In this document: piece after piece, positions 1-12,828 of the stretch
Layout: the number at the start of each line of letters is the position of its first letter
Numbering within the stretch: the first letter of the stretch is position 1
NCBI RefSeq assembly: GCF_963675165.1
Contig: NC_087388.1
Span: 248,001-312,000, forward strand
Source of the DNA: Halichondria panicea
Taxonomy: Eukaryota; Porifera; Demospongiae; Suberitida; Halichondriidae
DNA length: 64,000 nucleotides
Direction: 5' to 3'
Position numbers and translations under genes: made by a program
The notes under the pieces: model-generated
Told to the model about the DNA's origin: nothing
Database searches by the model: none
What the model saw: only the letters and a program-made list of their open reading frames with translations

Positions 1-145
1 TAAATGTATTATCATAATGTATCCACGTGTTTTTAATTAAGTCACATGACTTGCAGTAAATACACCTCGATCCATTTAAAAAGATAGCTGTGCAAAATCT
101 AAAACAGATACTGAGATTGCGCATGCGCGTACCGTTCCCCATGTA

Positions 146-205
146 GGGGATTGGGACCTTTACCCACAAGGGTGGGGTCCCAATCCCCCACCCTTGTGGG
201 TAAAG
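146..205. repeat. Two interleaved inverted repeats (A-B-A'-B')
   Basis: GGGGATTGGGACC at 146-158 pairs with GGTCCCAATCCCC at 176-188. A 20-base arm starting CTTTACCCACAAGGG at 158-177 pairs with its complement at 186-205. The pairs overlap in an H-type order, so both cannot form as simple hairpins together. A CA repeat follows directly. Confidence 0.8.

Positions 206-206
<1 letters not shown>

Positions 207-265
<59 letters not shown>
207..265. repeat. CA dinucleotide microsatellite
   Basis: About 59 bases of uninterrupted CA repeat immediately after the inverted repeats. Cys-Val or Thr-His reading frames across it are repeat artefacts. Confidence 0.95.
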
Positions 266-267
<2 letters not shown>

Positions 268-1363
268 CTATCTATTTGATGCCTGTTGCTAATTCTAAGA
301 ACCAAAATTTGAGGTTAATGTTTGTTGTATGCTTGCTTCAGTTTAACCACATAGAAGAACCCACATTCCCCAATCCCACTATCAACTACATGTACCACAA
401 AACCTGACCCAGACAATACAGGGTTGTACTTTATACCTAAGCCCCCCTCAGAAGTTTTCTTTTAAAAGCCAACTTGAAGTATCACAGCAACCAATATCAA
501 GTCCAAGTTAGAAGATAAGTCTTATAATTTATGTCAGCTTGACCTCAACATTTTACAGCTTTACAATAATTATTCAGCATGGCCCCAATGTGAATAGATG
601 TACAATAACTATTGGGTGTTATATAGCACTGTAGTTGCATGTGTATGTGACTGAATGCAACAGATGAATGGGGAGAGTTGGTGCACCATTAAAGACTCTT
701 TAACCCATCATTCTCGGCTCTCCAGGCCGAGCATCTGTGTGCTTTTCTGTTTCTGTCTGTTTCTGTGTTGTGTGTACCTTTAGTCAATTAAAGAAATCAG
801 ATCAGCATGACCACCCCCCAGTAACATACATGTGTACATAGATAACTAATTATGAGTACAGTACTGTAATCTATAAATATAGTAGGATGTGTAATAATGT
901 AAAGTAATACTAAGGATAAAGAAAAGGCACAGCGCTGACAGCATTTTTCTTAAAAAAGCACAGAAAGACACATACATGTAACAGGTCAAATTCTATCAAT
1001 TACTACATCTACATGTACATATAATTACCCAAACCCCCCCCCCTGGCCTCCCTTGAGAGTAGTTAAAACCAGCAGATTAGACCCAAAAAACACAATTCAT
1101 GCAAGTAAAGACTAGATCACAAGAGTTGAAGGTAATAAAGTACAAATAAATAAAACTACATATTAGTATAATAATAGTTAGAAGCATGAATATAAATAAT
1201 AGCTAGCTAGCTTACCAGCTTGAAATTAGTTATTCCTGCAACCATTCATGTCTCATAAGTTTAATTTGTAAATGCATTATAAGGAAATAGGAGAGGTGGT
1301 TACCCAATTCTACGGTCAGATAAGGCAGTTCCTCGCAATTTATTTTTTCGTTTCAACCCCTCC

Positions 1364-1673
<310 letters not shown>

Positions 1674-1674
1674 G

Positions 1675-1882
1675 TGATGTGACTCTGTCAGACCTGGATG
1701 CTGTCCTAAGGAAGCTGGACCCAGGCAAACCCTCTGAAGACCTGCACACACTTTACTCTCAAGTGTTCTCTCTACCAGTGGAGCAAGTCACATCAACAGA
1801 AGCACAAGCAGTGGCTATAAGCACAGCTCAGCTAATAGATAAACTCAACTATTGTGGACTTAATAATTGGACAAGCAAGTAG
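1675..1882 (+). CDS. Terminal exon of an unidentified protein
   Basis: After an ACAG acceptor at 1671-1674 there is an open frame (acceptor phase 2) that begins DVTLSDLDAVLRKLDPGK and runs to a TAG at 1880-1882, about 68 residues. Composition and codon use look coding: a helical, Leu/Ala-rich C-terminal tail ending NYCGLNNWTSK. There is no ATG near its start, so it should be a last exon whose upstream exons lie left of the CA repeat or outside the window. I do not recognise the family. The join is inferred only from frame and the splice consensus. Confidence 0.4.
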
Positions 1883-2062
1883 ATAGCCTCATTTCAAAAT
1901 GCCAGATATTCAAAATACTTATTGTAATGTTTGATAATTATGACATTATGATATTGATTAATCGACGTATATAATTTATATACATGTCATGTGTCAATTT
2001 CCTTAGAGCTACAAAATGTCTGTTCTTGTTATCTCCATTTCACCATTGTAAAGTTTGACTTC

Positions 2063-4603
2063 TTACCTACAGTAAAGAAAGGCATAAATAAAATAACTGT
2101 ACACAGACCGCATGCTGTTACCTATTCTGATGAGAGTGATATTGCCAGCTAGTAAATGAGTGTTGGGGTCAACTCTCTCTTCCATGGAGGCCACTCTGAC
2201 CAGGTTCACCCACAGTGCTCTGTCCCTCACCAGCTGCTCCACACTCCTACCCACTATAATCATACGATGGGCATGAACCTTATAATAGGACAATTTTAAC
2301 ATTCAAGAGTCAAATCAGCAGCCTCCCACAATCAATTGCTAGGATGGAGACATAAAATTAATAAGTATGAGTAATACCAAAACTATTGCATTGAGTAAAT
2401 TTAGAGGCAATTGTCCACACTCACCTTTACCCACTGCACCTGACCTGATGGCCAGGTCAGCCAGTGTCAGCTCCCCCACTAATGAGAGGGGCATCTCCGT
2501 AGTGCTAGCATCACTGTACAGTGCCACTAGGTCTCTCTCAGTTAGCTCCTTCAGAGGCTGCACAGTAGACTCTTCTCTCCCAAACATGACAGATGTTGCG
2601 TTCTGTGCTTTCTTTAAACCATCCTCTGCACACAGGGAACATGCGTTGTGAGTATTATTTGAACGGCCATAACTTTAGTCCCGTTGGTCCAATAACGTTA
2701 ATTTTATGATTTTCTGAAACTTAGAGATAGGCATTTTAGATGATGTATTAGTCTATTTTGAATAGGAAATTATGGCCTTTTACAAATTTGGGATTTGGGA
2801 TACTAATTTGAAGGAGGAGCTCCTGAATTTGGACCATCAGAACTCTAGTTACAGAGCAACTCTAGTACTTATCATACCTCCATGTACGAGTCTTGTAACA
2901 TTCTCAGCCAAACATTTCTGGGCAACATATTTTGCTGGATCACCCTAAAAAAGTTTAGTAATTAAAAAGATTTTAGAAAAATAAATGACCTCATGTTCTC
3001 TCATGATAGCTTGGATCTCCCCATTGCTCAAAAATGAGAAATATGTTAGCCATCTCTCCACAATCTGGTCTGGTGTGTTAACAAGGCTCTGATAGAAAGT
3101 GAATGGTGATGTTTTGTGAGGAGATAGCCAGAGGGCATTGCCTGTGCTCTTACTCAGCTTCTCTCCAGATAGGGAGGTCAGTAAGGGAAGGGTCAGACCT
3201 GGATAAGAAGTAATAACATTGGTTGTTACTGTACTTTCTTACCATGTACGGATTGTCCTGTTGCTTTTCTCACCAGTTTACAGCCCGTGGTGATGTTAAC
3301 AAACTGGTCAGCTCCACCCACCTATACACAGGGATACAATAATCAAAAGTTAATCATAAAAACACAACACAAGAGCTACTAATACTGCAGAGCCAGCCTG
3401 ACAAGTTACTGCATTTAAACAATAAAAGGATAAGCCTTGCCTGTAATCTGCAGTTGTGGTGCTTGCAGAGGTGTAGGAAATCATACGCCTGAAATACTGG
3501 ATAGAGGAACTCGGCACAATTCATACCCTCATCAGATCCCAGCCTCAACTTCACACTATAAGAGAGGGGGTAGGAATGGAGATAATGTTAGGAGGGAGGG
3601 AATGTTCTCACTGTACCTGTCTCTGTTGAGCAGTGTTGATAGTCTGACCTCTCTGGCTATGTCTGCCACAAAACCAACTCCACTCACTTGATTCCACCAT
3701 GATGCATTGTTCAGCACACTGCACACAAAAGAGAACATCCACACAAAGTTAAAAAGATAACATAATAATGGGCCTGTTAGAACTATACACACATAATACT
3801 GTTGTCACGATAGTCTTACATGAGTTCCTTATAACATTCAGTCTCAGGGAATTGTTGCTTAGCGTTGTTGAAGACTCTCATCAAGTCGTTCTTTATTCCT
3901 TCCAAGTTGGTGTGCAGTGTGTCCTGAGCTAGTGTGTCCCTCTCTGATGACCTTCCACTGGGGTCACCCACCAGCCCAGTAGCACCACCAATCTGGGGGG
4001 GGGGGGGGGGAGCAAACTATAAACTATTATATCTGATGTGAGCACTCAGAAAATCACAAAATAATTGAAATACAATTTATCGCCCAACGACCGCTCATAA
4101 ATAGCATAAAATAATAGCACACATCGTGTTTTAGTGAAATAGCTAAATATTCAAATGCATACTGTAACATAATGACAGCATGAATGGTGCTCACCACAGC
4201 TATCGGCTGGTAGCCTGCTCTATTGAAATGCAACAGTGTCATCATAGCCATGAGGTTGCCAGTGTGTAGACTCTCCGCTGTGGGGTCAAATCCAACGTAC
4301 ACAGAGCAACCATTAGGGACGTCCTCCGCACATATCTTGCACAGAAACACATCATCAAAGCTCATGCAGTGTTTGATTATTGGCATACTTTGTGTGCTGA
4401 TGTACAAGATCTCTCTCTTTTAGACTCTGAAATACTTCATGAACTGAGATTGACGACTGGAAACGTCTGCACAGCTTTATCACTGGAGTCCTCCACAGTG
4501 TCATTTTTTCTCCATCAATTTTGCCTAACACGCGGTCATACCTCGAACATATTATTGCCAAGATTAGAAGCCGCGGTTGCAACACTGCATCTCCTGGTCT
4601 CAT
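2063..4603 (-). CDS. YARS2: Tyrosyl-tRNA synthetase, mitochondrial type
   Basis: Class I aminoacyl-tRNA synthetase that charges tRNA-Tyr, expected in mitochondria. Exons read on the minus strand give CSVYVGFDPTAESLHTGNL (HIGH-equivalent HTGN) near 4290-4330, GGATGLVGDPSGR near 3960, the tyrosine-pocket segment with EFLYPVFQAYDFLHL near 3470-3520, GGADQFVNITTG near 3300, and GEKLSKSTGNALW (KMSKS-equivalent) near 3150. An S4-like C-terminal part ends at a TAA at 2063. The first exon starts at ATG 4601-4603 and reads MRPGDAVLQPRLL, a plausible targeting sequence. Two joins are unresolved: exon 1 to the HTGN exon near 4330-4405, and the last intron near 2280-2425, where obvious donor and acceptor phases disagree. 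RPL13 ends only 187 bases upstream on the same strand. A dispersed foldback repeat lies in an intron at about 2661-2870. Confidence 0.9.
2661..2870. repeat. Dispersed foldback repeat copy (family R1)
   Basis: This intronic stretch starts near CGGCCATAACTTTAGT, contains ATGATTTTCTGAAACTTAGA, and ends with TCAGAACTCTAGTTACAG. The same words recur, in either orientation, at about 15184, 16478, 29749, 42278, 46675 and 61940. It looks like a non-autonomous DNA element whose halves are partly inverted copies. Confidence 0.6.
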
Positions 4604-4789
4604 AAATTAGCCGCATTTTTTGCCACTGAGAAGGGCGGATAATTTCTGAGACTAATTTTCCCCCTCCCTCTCCCCGAATACAGGCCGCCAACAATTACTT
4701 TTGCTGATTATAATTTGCAAAATGGAAGATCGAAGTACATACACACAGAGACATCGATAAAACAATCATCAAACTGTGCAAGTCAATGT

Positions 4790-6023
4790 CTATTTCTTCT
4801 TCATCTTTTCCTCCTCTGCTTTCTGTTTTGCTCTCTTCTCTCTCATTCCCACTAACTTGGCATCAGCTCTGGCCACTCTCAGGGCAGAGAACACACTGTA
4901 TTTCTTTTCATCGGCAGTGATGGCCCGGGCCTTGTAGCGCATCACCTGCCTCTTGATAGGCAGCACTGGGCCCTTCAGCTGGGTGGCCATCTTGACTGTC
5001 TCAGCCTGTATGCACATACACAAGCAATAATTAATCATTTATAGCAGATAATAGGACTAATTAATTGCCACACGCAATACTTATTTGTAGTGAACTTCGG
5101 ACTACTAATTACAGATTGAAGTACACTATAAAGCTAGGATACAGCACATAAACCGTCTTCATTAATTTACCTTAGTAAGCGTATATACTGTAACCTTCCC
5201 CTAGCCTACGACTGTTGTACATGTACGAATGCACAATCTTCTGTATACAACTCTACAAGTGTTCACTTACATCTGCATCCCCAGGGCATGGTTTACTGGC
5301 CTTGCGAGGGAACAGGATTAGTTTGGACTTGTACTCCTTCAGTCTCTGTGTGTTGGTCTGCAGTGACTCGAGAGATCTGTTTTTACGTCTGTGGTCCACT
5401 GCAATGCCAATACTCAACGCTTTCCTTTTCGAAATACCAGCAGCCTGAGAGAAGAGTAGGAGCACATGTTTAATAACGTATAGCAGGTAATTTTCGCGGG
5501 GTAAAAAATTCATTTAGCTGGAAAACAGTGGTTTTCGTGAGTAAAAATTTCGTTTAGTCTCGTTGCCTGCACTGCATTCATACGTTCCGATAAGCCACGC
5601 CTACATTAAAATTTTGTGGAGGTCAGCTTGCCCACAAAAATTACCCGCTATACGGTATGTCACGTGATATTTAATTAACAACATTAATTCTAAGGTGGTA
5701 TAATGGTAGTGCTCACAGGCGGTATCGGTAGAGCATTGATGGTCTTTTAGCAACTTTTTGTGCAAAATTTAACATACTTTTAGTTCCTCTAAGGTGAAGC
5801 CTCGGCCATTGCGAACTTTGGTGTTATACTTAAAGGTTGGACACCTCACGACGGGCCGCAGGTGACCACTCGCTGGCCGGGGGGACACAGCAGCAGCCTT
5901 CTGGAGACGCTTGGTTCGTCTGGTCTTCTTCTTGCCGGGCTGGTTGAACCAGGTTCTAACCCAACGCTCCCAGTGCTTCTTAAAATGGGCATTAGGAATA
6001 ACTCCGTTTCGCATAGGAGCCAT
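4790..6023 (-). CDS. RPL13: 60S ribosomal protein L13 (eL13)
   Basis: Structural protein of the large ribosomal subunit. Three exons on the minus strand, 6023-5778, 5444-5271 and 5005-4790, all phase 0 with GT-AG borders, give 211 aa, the same length as human RPL13. The start reads [18 protein letters not shown]. The conserved blocks [43 protein letters not shown] and the Lys-rich C-terminus EEEKMKKK are present. A MITE-like element sits in intron 1 (about 5473-5657). The gene is head-to-head with IDI1, with 365 bases between start codons, so the two may share a promoter. I looked for a box C/D snoRNA in intron 2 and saw none. Confidence 0.96.
5473..5657. mobile_element. MITE-like element in RPL13 intron 1
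   Basis: Terminal inverted repeats of about 20 bases: the left end reads ACGTATAGCAGGTAATTTT and the right end is the complement of CCGTATAGCGGGTAATTTT. The roughly 185-base element has no coding capacity. Target duplication is unclear, possibly TA. A partly similar sequence ending TTCCAGTTATACGGTAG lies near 30610-30715. Confidence 0.6.
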
Positions 6024-7224
<1,201 letters not shown>

Positions 7225-7544
7225 AATTGTTTTATTTATGTATTTTATTTTATTTATTTTATTTTGTGCAAACTTTAAGGGTGCCCGCACATAGTAACAA
7301 ATTGACATAATTTAACCACAAAAATGCAACGTTTAGATCCTGAGACTTGCACACGCAGTATTTAATTTCAATGCGTGCGCTAGTATAGTAGTAACCACAA
7401 GTAACAACATAGTGGTTTTGTGAGAATGTCTTCAATTAAATTAACTACAAGCTGCAAAAGAAAATCAGGTAGCTACACAAACTAATAAATCAATAACAAA
7501 ATAACACAATCCAATAAATACAGAGCCAGATTTGTAGCAAAGGA
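7225..7544. other. Intergenic gap, nothing recognised
   Basis: 3' UTR and intergenic sequence after IDI1, beginning with an ATTTTATTT-rich run. I see no gene or repeat here beyond simple AT richness. Confidence 0.5.
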
Positions 7545-8559
7545 GTGCCTTCAGTAGTAGATGGGAGAAACGTAAGTGTGCCAATAGACCCCAGTCTCAG
7601 TACAATCAGCACGAGTGTCCGAGTTCCTCAACTAGCATTAGTCACACAGCAGGTTGGATTGTCTTTTAATGTTAATACACACTGTCTTCATTTGTGTCGA
7701 GTGGAGACGTTTCTCTTCAGTGCTTTAGACGTGTACTATCCACGATTCGAGCTGTTCATGGCACTATCCAGTGTTGTCCTTTCTCCTCAATGGCCACCTG
7801 CATGTTGATACGTCCGGTTGAGTGGCTGGTTGGGTCTTCCACCATGTTCCAGCACACAATGGCATCGCATCCTTCAGAAGCTGGAGATCCTTGCCACCAA
7901 GTTAGCAGAATGGTCCTGTGGTCAGGTACGAAAAAAATATTGTGAACAGGGGTGATGACAAAAATAGGTTGGTTCCTATGGATGGATTCTACCTGACCCG
8001 GTGCCACTACATAATTATTCACTGTACATGCACATGTATTGTCCAGATGAAGGGGACAGTCACCTTTCTGGCAAAAAACTTGGGATGGAGGACCTATACT
8101 TACAAACACGCTAGGAACTCGTCTGGAAGGTTGGCAATCTGTGCTATTATTTATTTTATGTATCACACTCACAGAAGCTCATTTCCAGATGTCCTGGCGA
8201 TGGAGGCAGTTACGACACACCATTCACTGATCAGCTGCCTCCCCAACCTCCCTATTCGGTCTGCTAATAAGCAGATGGAGCTGTGTGGACCTCACAAAAG
8301 CGGAGGTTCCACCAATCTGATGCCCGGGGAAGCCAAGCATTACTGCAGCCCAGACAAAGAGACTGGTCCAACTTGGCCTGGAGCACAGCACTCTGGTGAC
8401 ACTGAGGTCCAAGAGTGGTATTACACACAGGCTTTCATGGAAGCTCTGAAGGGGAAGGGAGTGAAAAGCAAGGCCCTGTGTATCAAGCTAGCAAAGCTAG
8501 TTCATAGTTTACCTTCAAAGTCCATCAAAACAGCAGCCAACCCTGGCAGAAGTCTATGA
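7545..8559. other. Unidentified coding-like stretch, strand unresolved
   Basis: Both strands have long open frames here. On plus, 7918-8559 is one open frame of 213 codons whose last half (8330-8559, including KHYCSPDKETGPTWPGAQH and QEWYYTQAFMEALKGKG) has natural composition. On minus, 8172-7756 is a 138-codon frame with a plausible segment AIVCWNMVEDPTSHSTGRI, and short GT-AG introns can be drawn in it. Possible splice sites exist on both strands, for example GAGAAAC/GTAAGT at 7570 on plus. I do not recognise a family on either strand. It may be a fast-evolving gene or a decayed copy. No function is assigned. Confidence 0.3.
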
Positions 8560-9430
8560 GCCAGCCAATTGTCAGCGCTGTCTGTAGCCCCAGCGTTGCC
8601 TATCTCTTCTCTTCAGGCTACTAACAAATGGCTCTTGATCTTCAACGCTAATTCTGCACTCTACGTACGCAATTGGGGCGTGGTCTACAGGCTTACGTCT
8701 TAATTTATACTCTAGCGTACGCGTACGCTAGAGCCAGATATAAAAAGTGTTCGATCTGACTATCTACGTACAGGACTTGGTCTATATTTAGCATGCTGCT
8801 ATAATTAGGTAAGGTGAACAAAGTTACGGGCTGACTTTGTCCATATACGGTCTAGATTTTTCTCTAGAGGGTGTGTCATGACAAAAAATTCTCATAAATA
8901 GATAACAAAGGGATTTTACAACAAAAGCTCTTCGTAATGTTGAAGAGCTGTGTGTAGTGCACCTGCAAACAAACAATCAAGTCCATAGCTCTACTGGTTT
9001 CCTAAGCGGAACTTCTTTTAGCTATATGATGAAAATCAAGTGTAAAATCTGTTGTCATCATCCTTTCCTCTCCATTTTTGGAATGCACACTAGTAGAGTG
9101 TTGCTTCATAATCCTGTGAAGGATCCATGTCTCCCCTGCAGGTAGTTTCATAGTTAGCTTTCCCTAGCAACGTGTGTGTGGGCGTACGTGGGCGTAGGTG
9201 TTCCAGCACCCTTAATACGTATATACATGTACACTTCTTTGAATAATGGCCGCATTTATAATCATTTTCAGACCGACTTTTATCTATTGTAACGCTAGTA
9301 TCGAGGACCATAGTTAGGTAACTTCTGAGCATGCGCATTAAATGCACATGGGAGTGCATCATTCAAAAATTAAAATTTTTAAAAGTCTGAACAAGCAAAT
9401 AGGTCCTCCGGCTCCAGCAGTACAGTAACT
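8560..9430. other. Intergenic gap with a 24-base perfect palindrome
   Basis: No gene seen. A perfect palindrome (half-site CTCTAGCGTACG) lies at 8710-8733. The rest is upstream sequence of UBE2C, and a CpG-containing stretch with two GGGCGTACG-like words is present near 9180-9200. Confidence 0.5.
8710..8733. repeat. Perfect 24-base palindrome
   Basis: The sequence CTCTAGCGTACG followed directly by its reverse complement, with no spacer. It lies about 700 bases upstream of the UBE2C start codon. It could be a dimeric DNA-binding site or the junction of a small excised element. No function can be seen. Confidence 0.85.
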
Positions 9431-10532
9431 ATGGCTACTCAAAACATTGCTCCACCAGCCCAGACCCAGTCTAAAGGATCAAGTGCCTCGCAGATGGCTC
9501 CCAAAGATGGCCACTCAGTCGCCAAGAGGCTCAACCAGGACCTGATGAAGCTAATGGTGTGTATGTGTGTGTACGTTACAGCCCTCCTAGCTAGCTAGTA
9601 GCCTTGTGCTGGATTCTGCCCATGATATAATATATAAATCTAGGTGATTGATAGATCCAGATGCTTTAACAGTTAGATCAAGACCGAGATTGTTAATCTG
9701 TATATTTATGCTCCCTTGTTGGGTGTGTAGATGTCTGGTGATGACACGATCAGTGCTTTCCCTGATGGAGACAACCTATTCCACTGGGTGGCTACCATCA
9801 CTGGGGGCCCGGGAACAGTGTACGAGGGACAGAAGTACAAGTTGTCCCTCTCGTTCCCCCCTGGGTATCCCTACACTGCACCCACTGTCAAGTTCAGCAC
9901 ATCTTGCTATCACCCCAACGTCGACACTCACGGCAACATCTGTCTCGATATCCTTAAAGTTAGTGAATTTGTACTCACATTATTACATTATACTAGATCT
10001 GCTAAAGTTGTTTTATACTACTTAACTTCATTCTAGGGGTTGGTGAAAAAGCATCTGATGGCAGCTTAAATAGTATCCGAACCATTGATTAAACGGGGGG
10101 GGGGGTTGTAGTTGAACATCTGAATTAGGGATTCCGCATTTACCAATGTGTGTATTAATATCTATAACTGACTGACGTCTATAATCTTTCTCTCTTTCAG
10201 GAGAAATGGTCAGCACTGTATGATGTGAGAACGATACTCCTCTCCATACAAAGTCTACTAGCAGAGCCCAACAATGACAGTCCCCTCAACGCAGAGGCTG
10301 CTGAACTGTGGTCCAATCAAGCAGGTGTGTGTGGGTGGGTGTACTCTATCCATGATTGTACTGTACAGTGGAGCGCTCTAACTTGTCTATTAGCCTTGGG
10401 CGTAAGCTAGTTCATTGTGTACTTGTGTTTTTGCTTCAAAATACCATGCTTAATTTATTGCTTTCTCTCCTTGCAGACTACAAGGTGATTTTAACTCAAA
10501 AGTATGAGCAAGCTGTAAAGAATGACTCTTGA
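9431..10532 (+). CDS. UBE2C: Ubiquitin-conjugating enzyme E2 C
   Basis: E2 enzyme that works with the anaphase-promoting complex to ubiquitinate mitotic regulators such as cyclins. Four exons, 9431-9556, 9731-9958, 10201-10324 and 10477-10532, give 177 aa (human 179). The short N-terminal extension [19 protein letters not shown] precedes the UBC fold, which starts near [17 protein letters not shown]. The HPN motif and active-site Cys-113 lie in [38 protein letters not shown] is very close to the animal UBE2C signature, including the RxxL destruction-box-like stretch. The C-terminus is shorter than in vertebrates. The gene converges tail-to-tail with the Kelch gene, with 220 bases between stop codons. 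Confidence 0.96.
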
Positions 10533-10752
10533 GAAACTATTTATTGCTGTGCCGTTCTCTGTTTTCTGTGATCATTTGATTTTTCCATTGGTTTTGGTTG
10601 TAGGCTAAATCACATGTATTTATGTTGTATTTAGATACAAGACTTTTTTCAAGTTTATTGAACCAATACGTACGTTTTCAAAACAAGTGGGATGGAGGGA
10701 GATATAGCGTATAAATATTTAATAAGCCTTAATTATTCAAGAATAGGACACA

Positions 10753-12683
10753 TCAATTGCTCCAAGTGCATGTAATTCCAAAATGAGCCTTGGCAACAGT
10801 CATATCAGTACATGGTTCCCAGACATCAGCACCTAGCGTTAATCTCTCCACTGACTTCACAAAACTTCCATCAAAACCGCCGCACGCATACAAACAACCC
10901 TCATAGCTGACCAATCCTAACGCACACCTTCCTCTGTTGAGACCCGGGCAAGGTAGCCACTTATCAAGCTCTATATCATAGCACTCGACAGAATCGAGAA
11001 AGACCTTTCCGTCAAATCCACCAGCAACATAAATCGAACCTCCTAGCCTTTGAACCCCGGGCACAGACCTCGGTGCATTGAGAGGACAGGCAGACTTCCA
11101 ACGATTAACCGAAGGATCGTAAAACTCAGCTGATTTAAGTCGTGAGTGCCCATTATGACCTCCTATAGCAAACAGTAAACCGCCCAGTTCTGTGAGACCG
11201 TGATAGGATCGTGCTTCCATCATCGGCTGTACAAATGTCCAAGCGTCAGTGGTTGGATCGTATCTCTCAACAGAGCTGCTCACACCCACGGAATTTTGGC
11301 CCCCAACGGAATAAATTAGACCATACAAAACTGCACATCTGTGGTACCTGCATGCATCATAGTTGTATAGCATAAATTAATGTTGTGCAACAGAAAACAA
11401 GTAAAAGTAAACTGGAAAAAAGCTTGCATGCATGTAGCTCGTGATAATTGTGCATGTACATTATTAAGCTCTTTCTAGTGACGGGCGCTTATTCAAGTCT
11501 ATAAACGCCTCTAGTAAGACGATTAACCTGCCACCTATAATGTAACAAATTCAATACAACAATACCTTCTTGAAAAGTGCATTGAATTCACAGGAATCCA
11601 CTGTCCCTTAGAAAGATTATAGCATTGCACAGATTCAGACAACTCGTTAACACAGCCTCCAATAGTGTACAGACAGCCGTCCAGACAACACGCAGCTACA
11701 CCATATCGTGGGCTGCTTAGATCAGCCAGAGTTACCCAAGTGTCTGTTGTCGAATCAAATTGTTCTATCGTTGACAATGGTCCACCTCTGCTCATTCCTC
11801 CGATGGCTACAATAGCATCTTGAAGACCACTCGGTATACGAGGTCTTGTTCGCGGACTGTTCCGAAGATTTGGCCTTTTTTCCGGTGAAAATTTATACAA
11901 AACCGCCTCTTGTATGTAATTCTTGCACACTTGTTCCGAGAGCAATAGGTCTTCTTGCTCCACATGATTGGCAAGAAAGTCAGTGGAAACAAAAGGTAGG
12001 CGTACGCAACTCATGACAGATGCAACCATTTCTTTTCTTGAGGGCAAATCATAATAAACCCACTGGAGTACGGAATTGTACACAGTCTCTTCGGAAGACA
12101 CTCGAATCTCATCTCGAGAAATTAGCTGTTTCAGTTGATCGCACGGAAGGGAAAGAAATTCTTCTGTGCAAACAACCTCCTCGTAATGCTTGAGGGCATA
12201 TTCCGTGCAGGTTTCTTGAAACCACTTGCAGTGATGTAGCTCAGCCAGTGCAGCAAACCCGAGGCAGTTGCTAGGCTTCATTTGAGTAGTGAGAAATTTA
12301 CAGCAAGCCTCGACAATATCTAGAATCTGGAATAAATCAGCTCCAAAAAGCAGTGCCTGTACACGGTCCTTAGGGAGAGCTGCTTGGGAATTATAAGCGA
12401 ATGCAATGATAAACTGCAGGACATTGAAATCAATTTCTTTTAGGAGTATTTGATCTTGATTTTTCTCTGCCATATCTGATGCAAACAATGCTCTGAAGTA
12501 AGGACTAGCTGCAGCCATGATTGCTTTATGTACAGACACACTGCTTCCACACTCTGTGCTGAAGGTGACGTCACAGAGCTCTCCAGTCTGCTGCATTCTC
12601 CTCAGGCCTGCTACTATGCCTGCAGCGCGATCAGTCACTGGAGAGAGCCGAAAATAAGCATCTTTCAACACTGCTTCTTCCAT
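10753..12683 (-). CDS. Kelch-like BTB-BACK-Kelch protein
   Basis: Probable substrate adaptor of a Cullin-3 ubiquitin ligase. Two exons, 12683-11566 and 11347-10753, joined inside an Arg codon, give 570 aa, normal for the KLHL family. The BTB domain is at about residues 28-135 (GELCDVTFST, HKAIMAAASPYFRALFASDM), BACK at about 140-245, and six Kelch repeats at about 285-570, each with a double-Gly (AIGGMSRGG, TIGGCVNEL, SVGGQNSVG, AIGGHNGHS, VAGGFDGKV, ACGGFDGSF). The start MEEAVLKDAYFRLSPVTDRA is in the right place for the family. The exact orthologue among KLHL proteins cannot be fixed by eye. It is head-to-head with NUP93 (145 bases between starts) and tail-to-tail with UBE2C. Confidence 0.93.
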
Positions 12684-12828
12684 TTCTTTGCACAGCTAGT
12701 ACAGACAATAGCTTTTTTGTTTACTTGTAAAGAGGGGCGTGTCTCGTATCCGTAGGTTTGTAAGGGTATTCCCCTTTACAAAGCTAGGGAATTCCCCAGA
12801 ACCACATGCGTAATAGAACCAAGAGACA
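12684..12828. promoter_or_regulatory. Compact bidirectional promoter, Kelch gene (-) and NUP93 (+)
   Basis: Only 145 bases separate the two divergent start codons, so both transcripts must initiate within it or inside each other's first exon. No obvious TATA box. This is inferred from spacing alone. Confidence 0.55.

Noticed and set aside
5006-5270. Possible intronic snoRNA, since RPL13 introns host snoRNAs in other animals
   Set aside because: No box C, box D or H/ACA pattern was found in this intron.
5695-5760. tRNA-like words (GGTGGTATAATGGTAGTGCTC and GGTATCGGTAGAGCA) in RPL13 intron 1
   Set aside because: No acceptor stem, anticodon arm or T-loop consensus could be folded around them.
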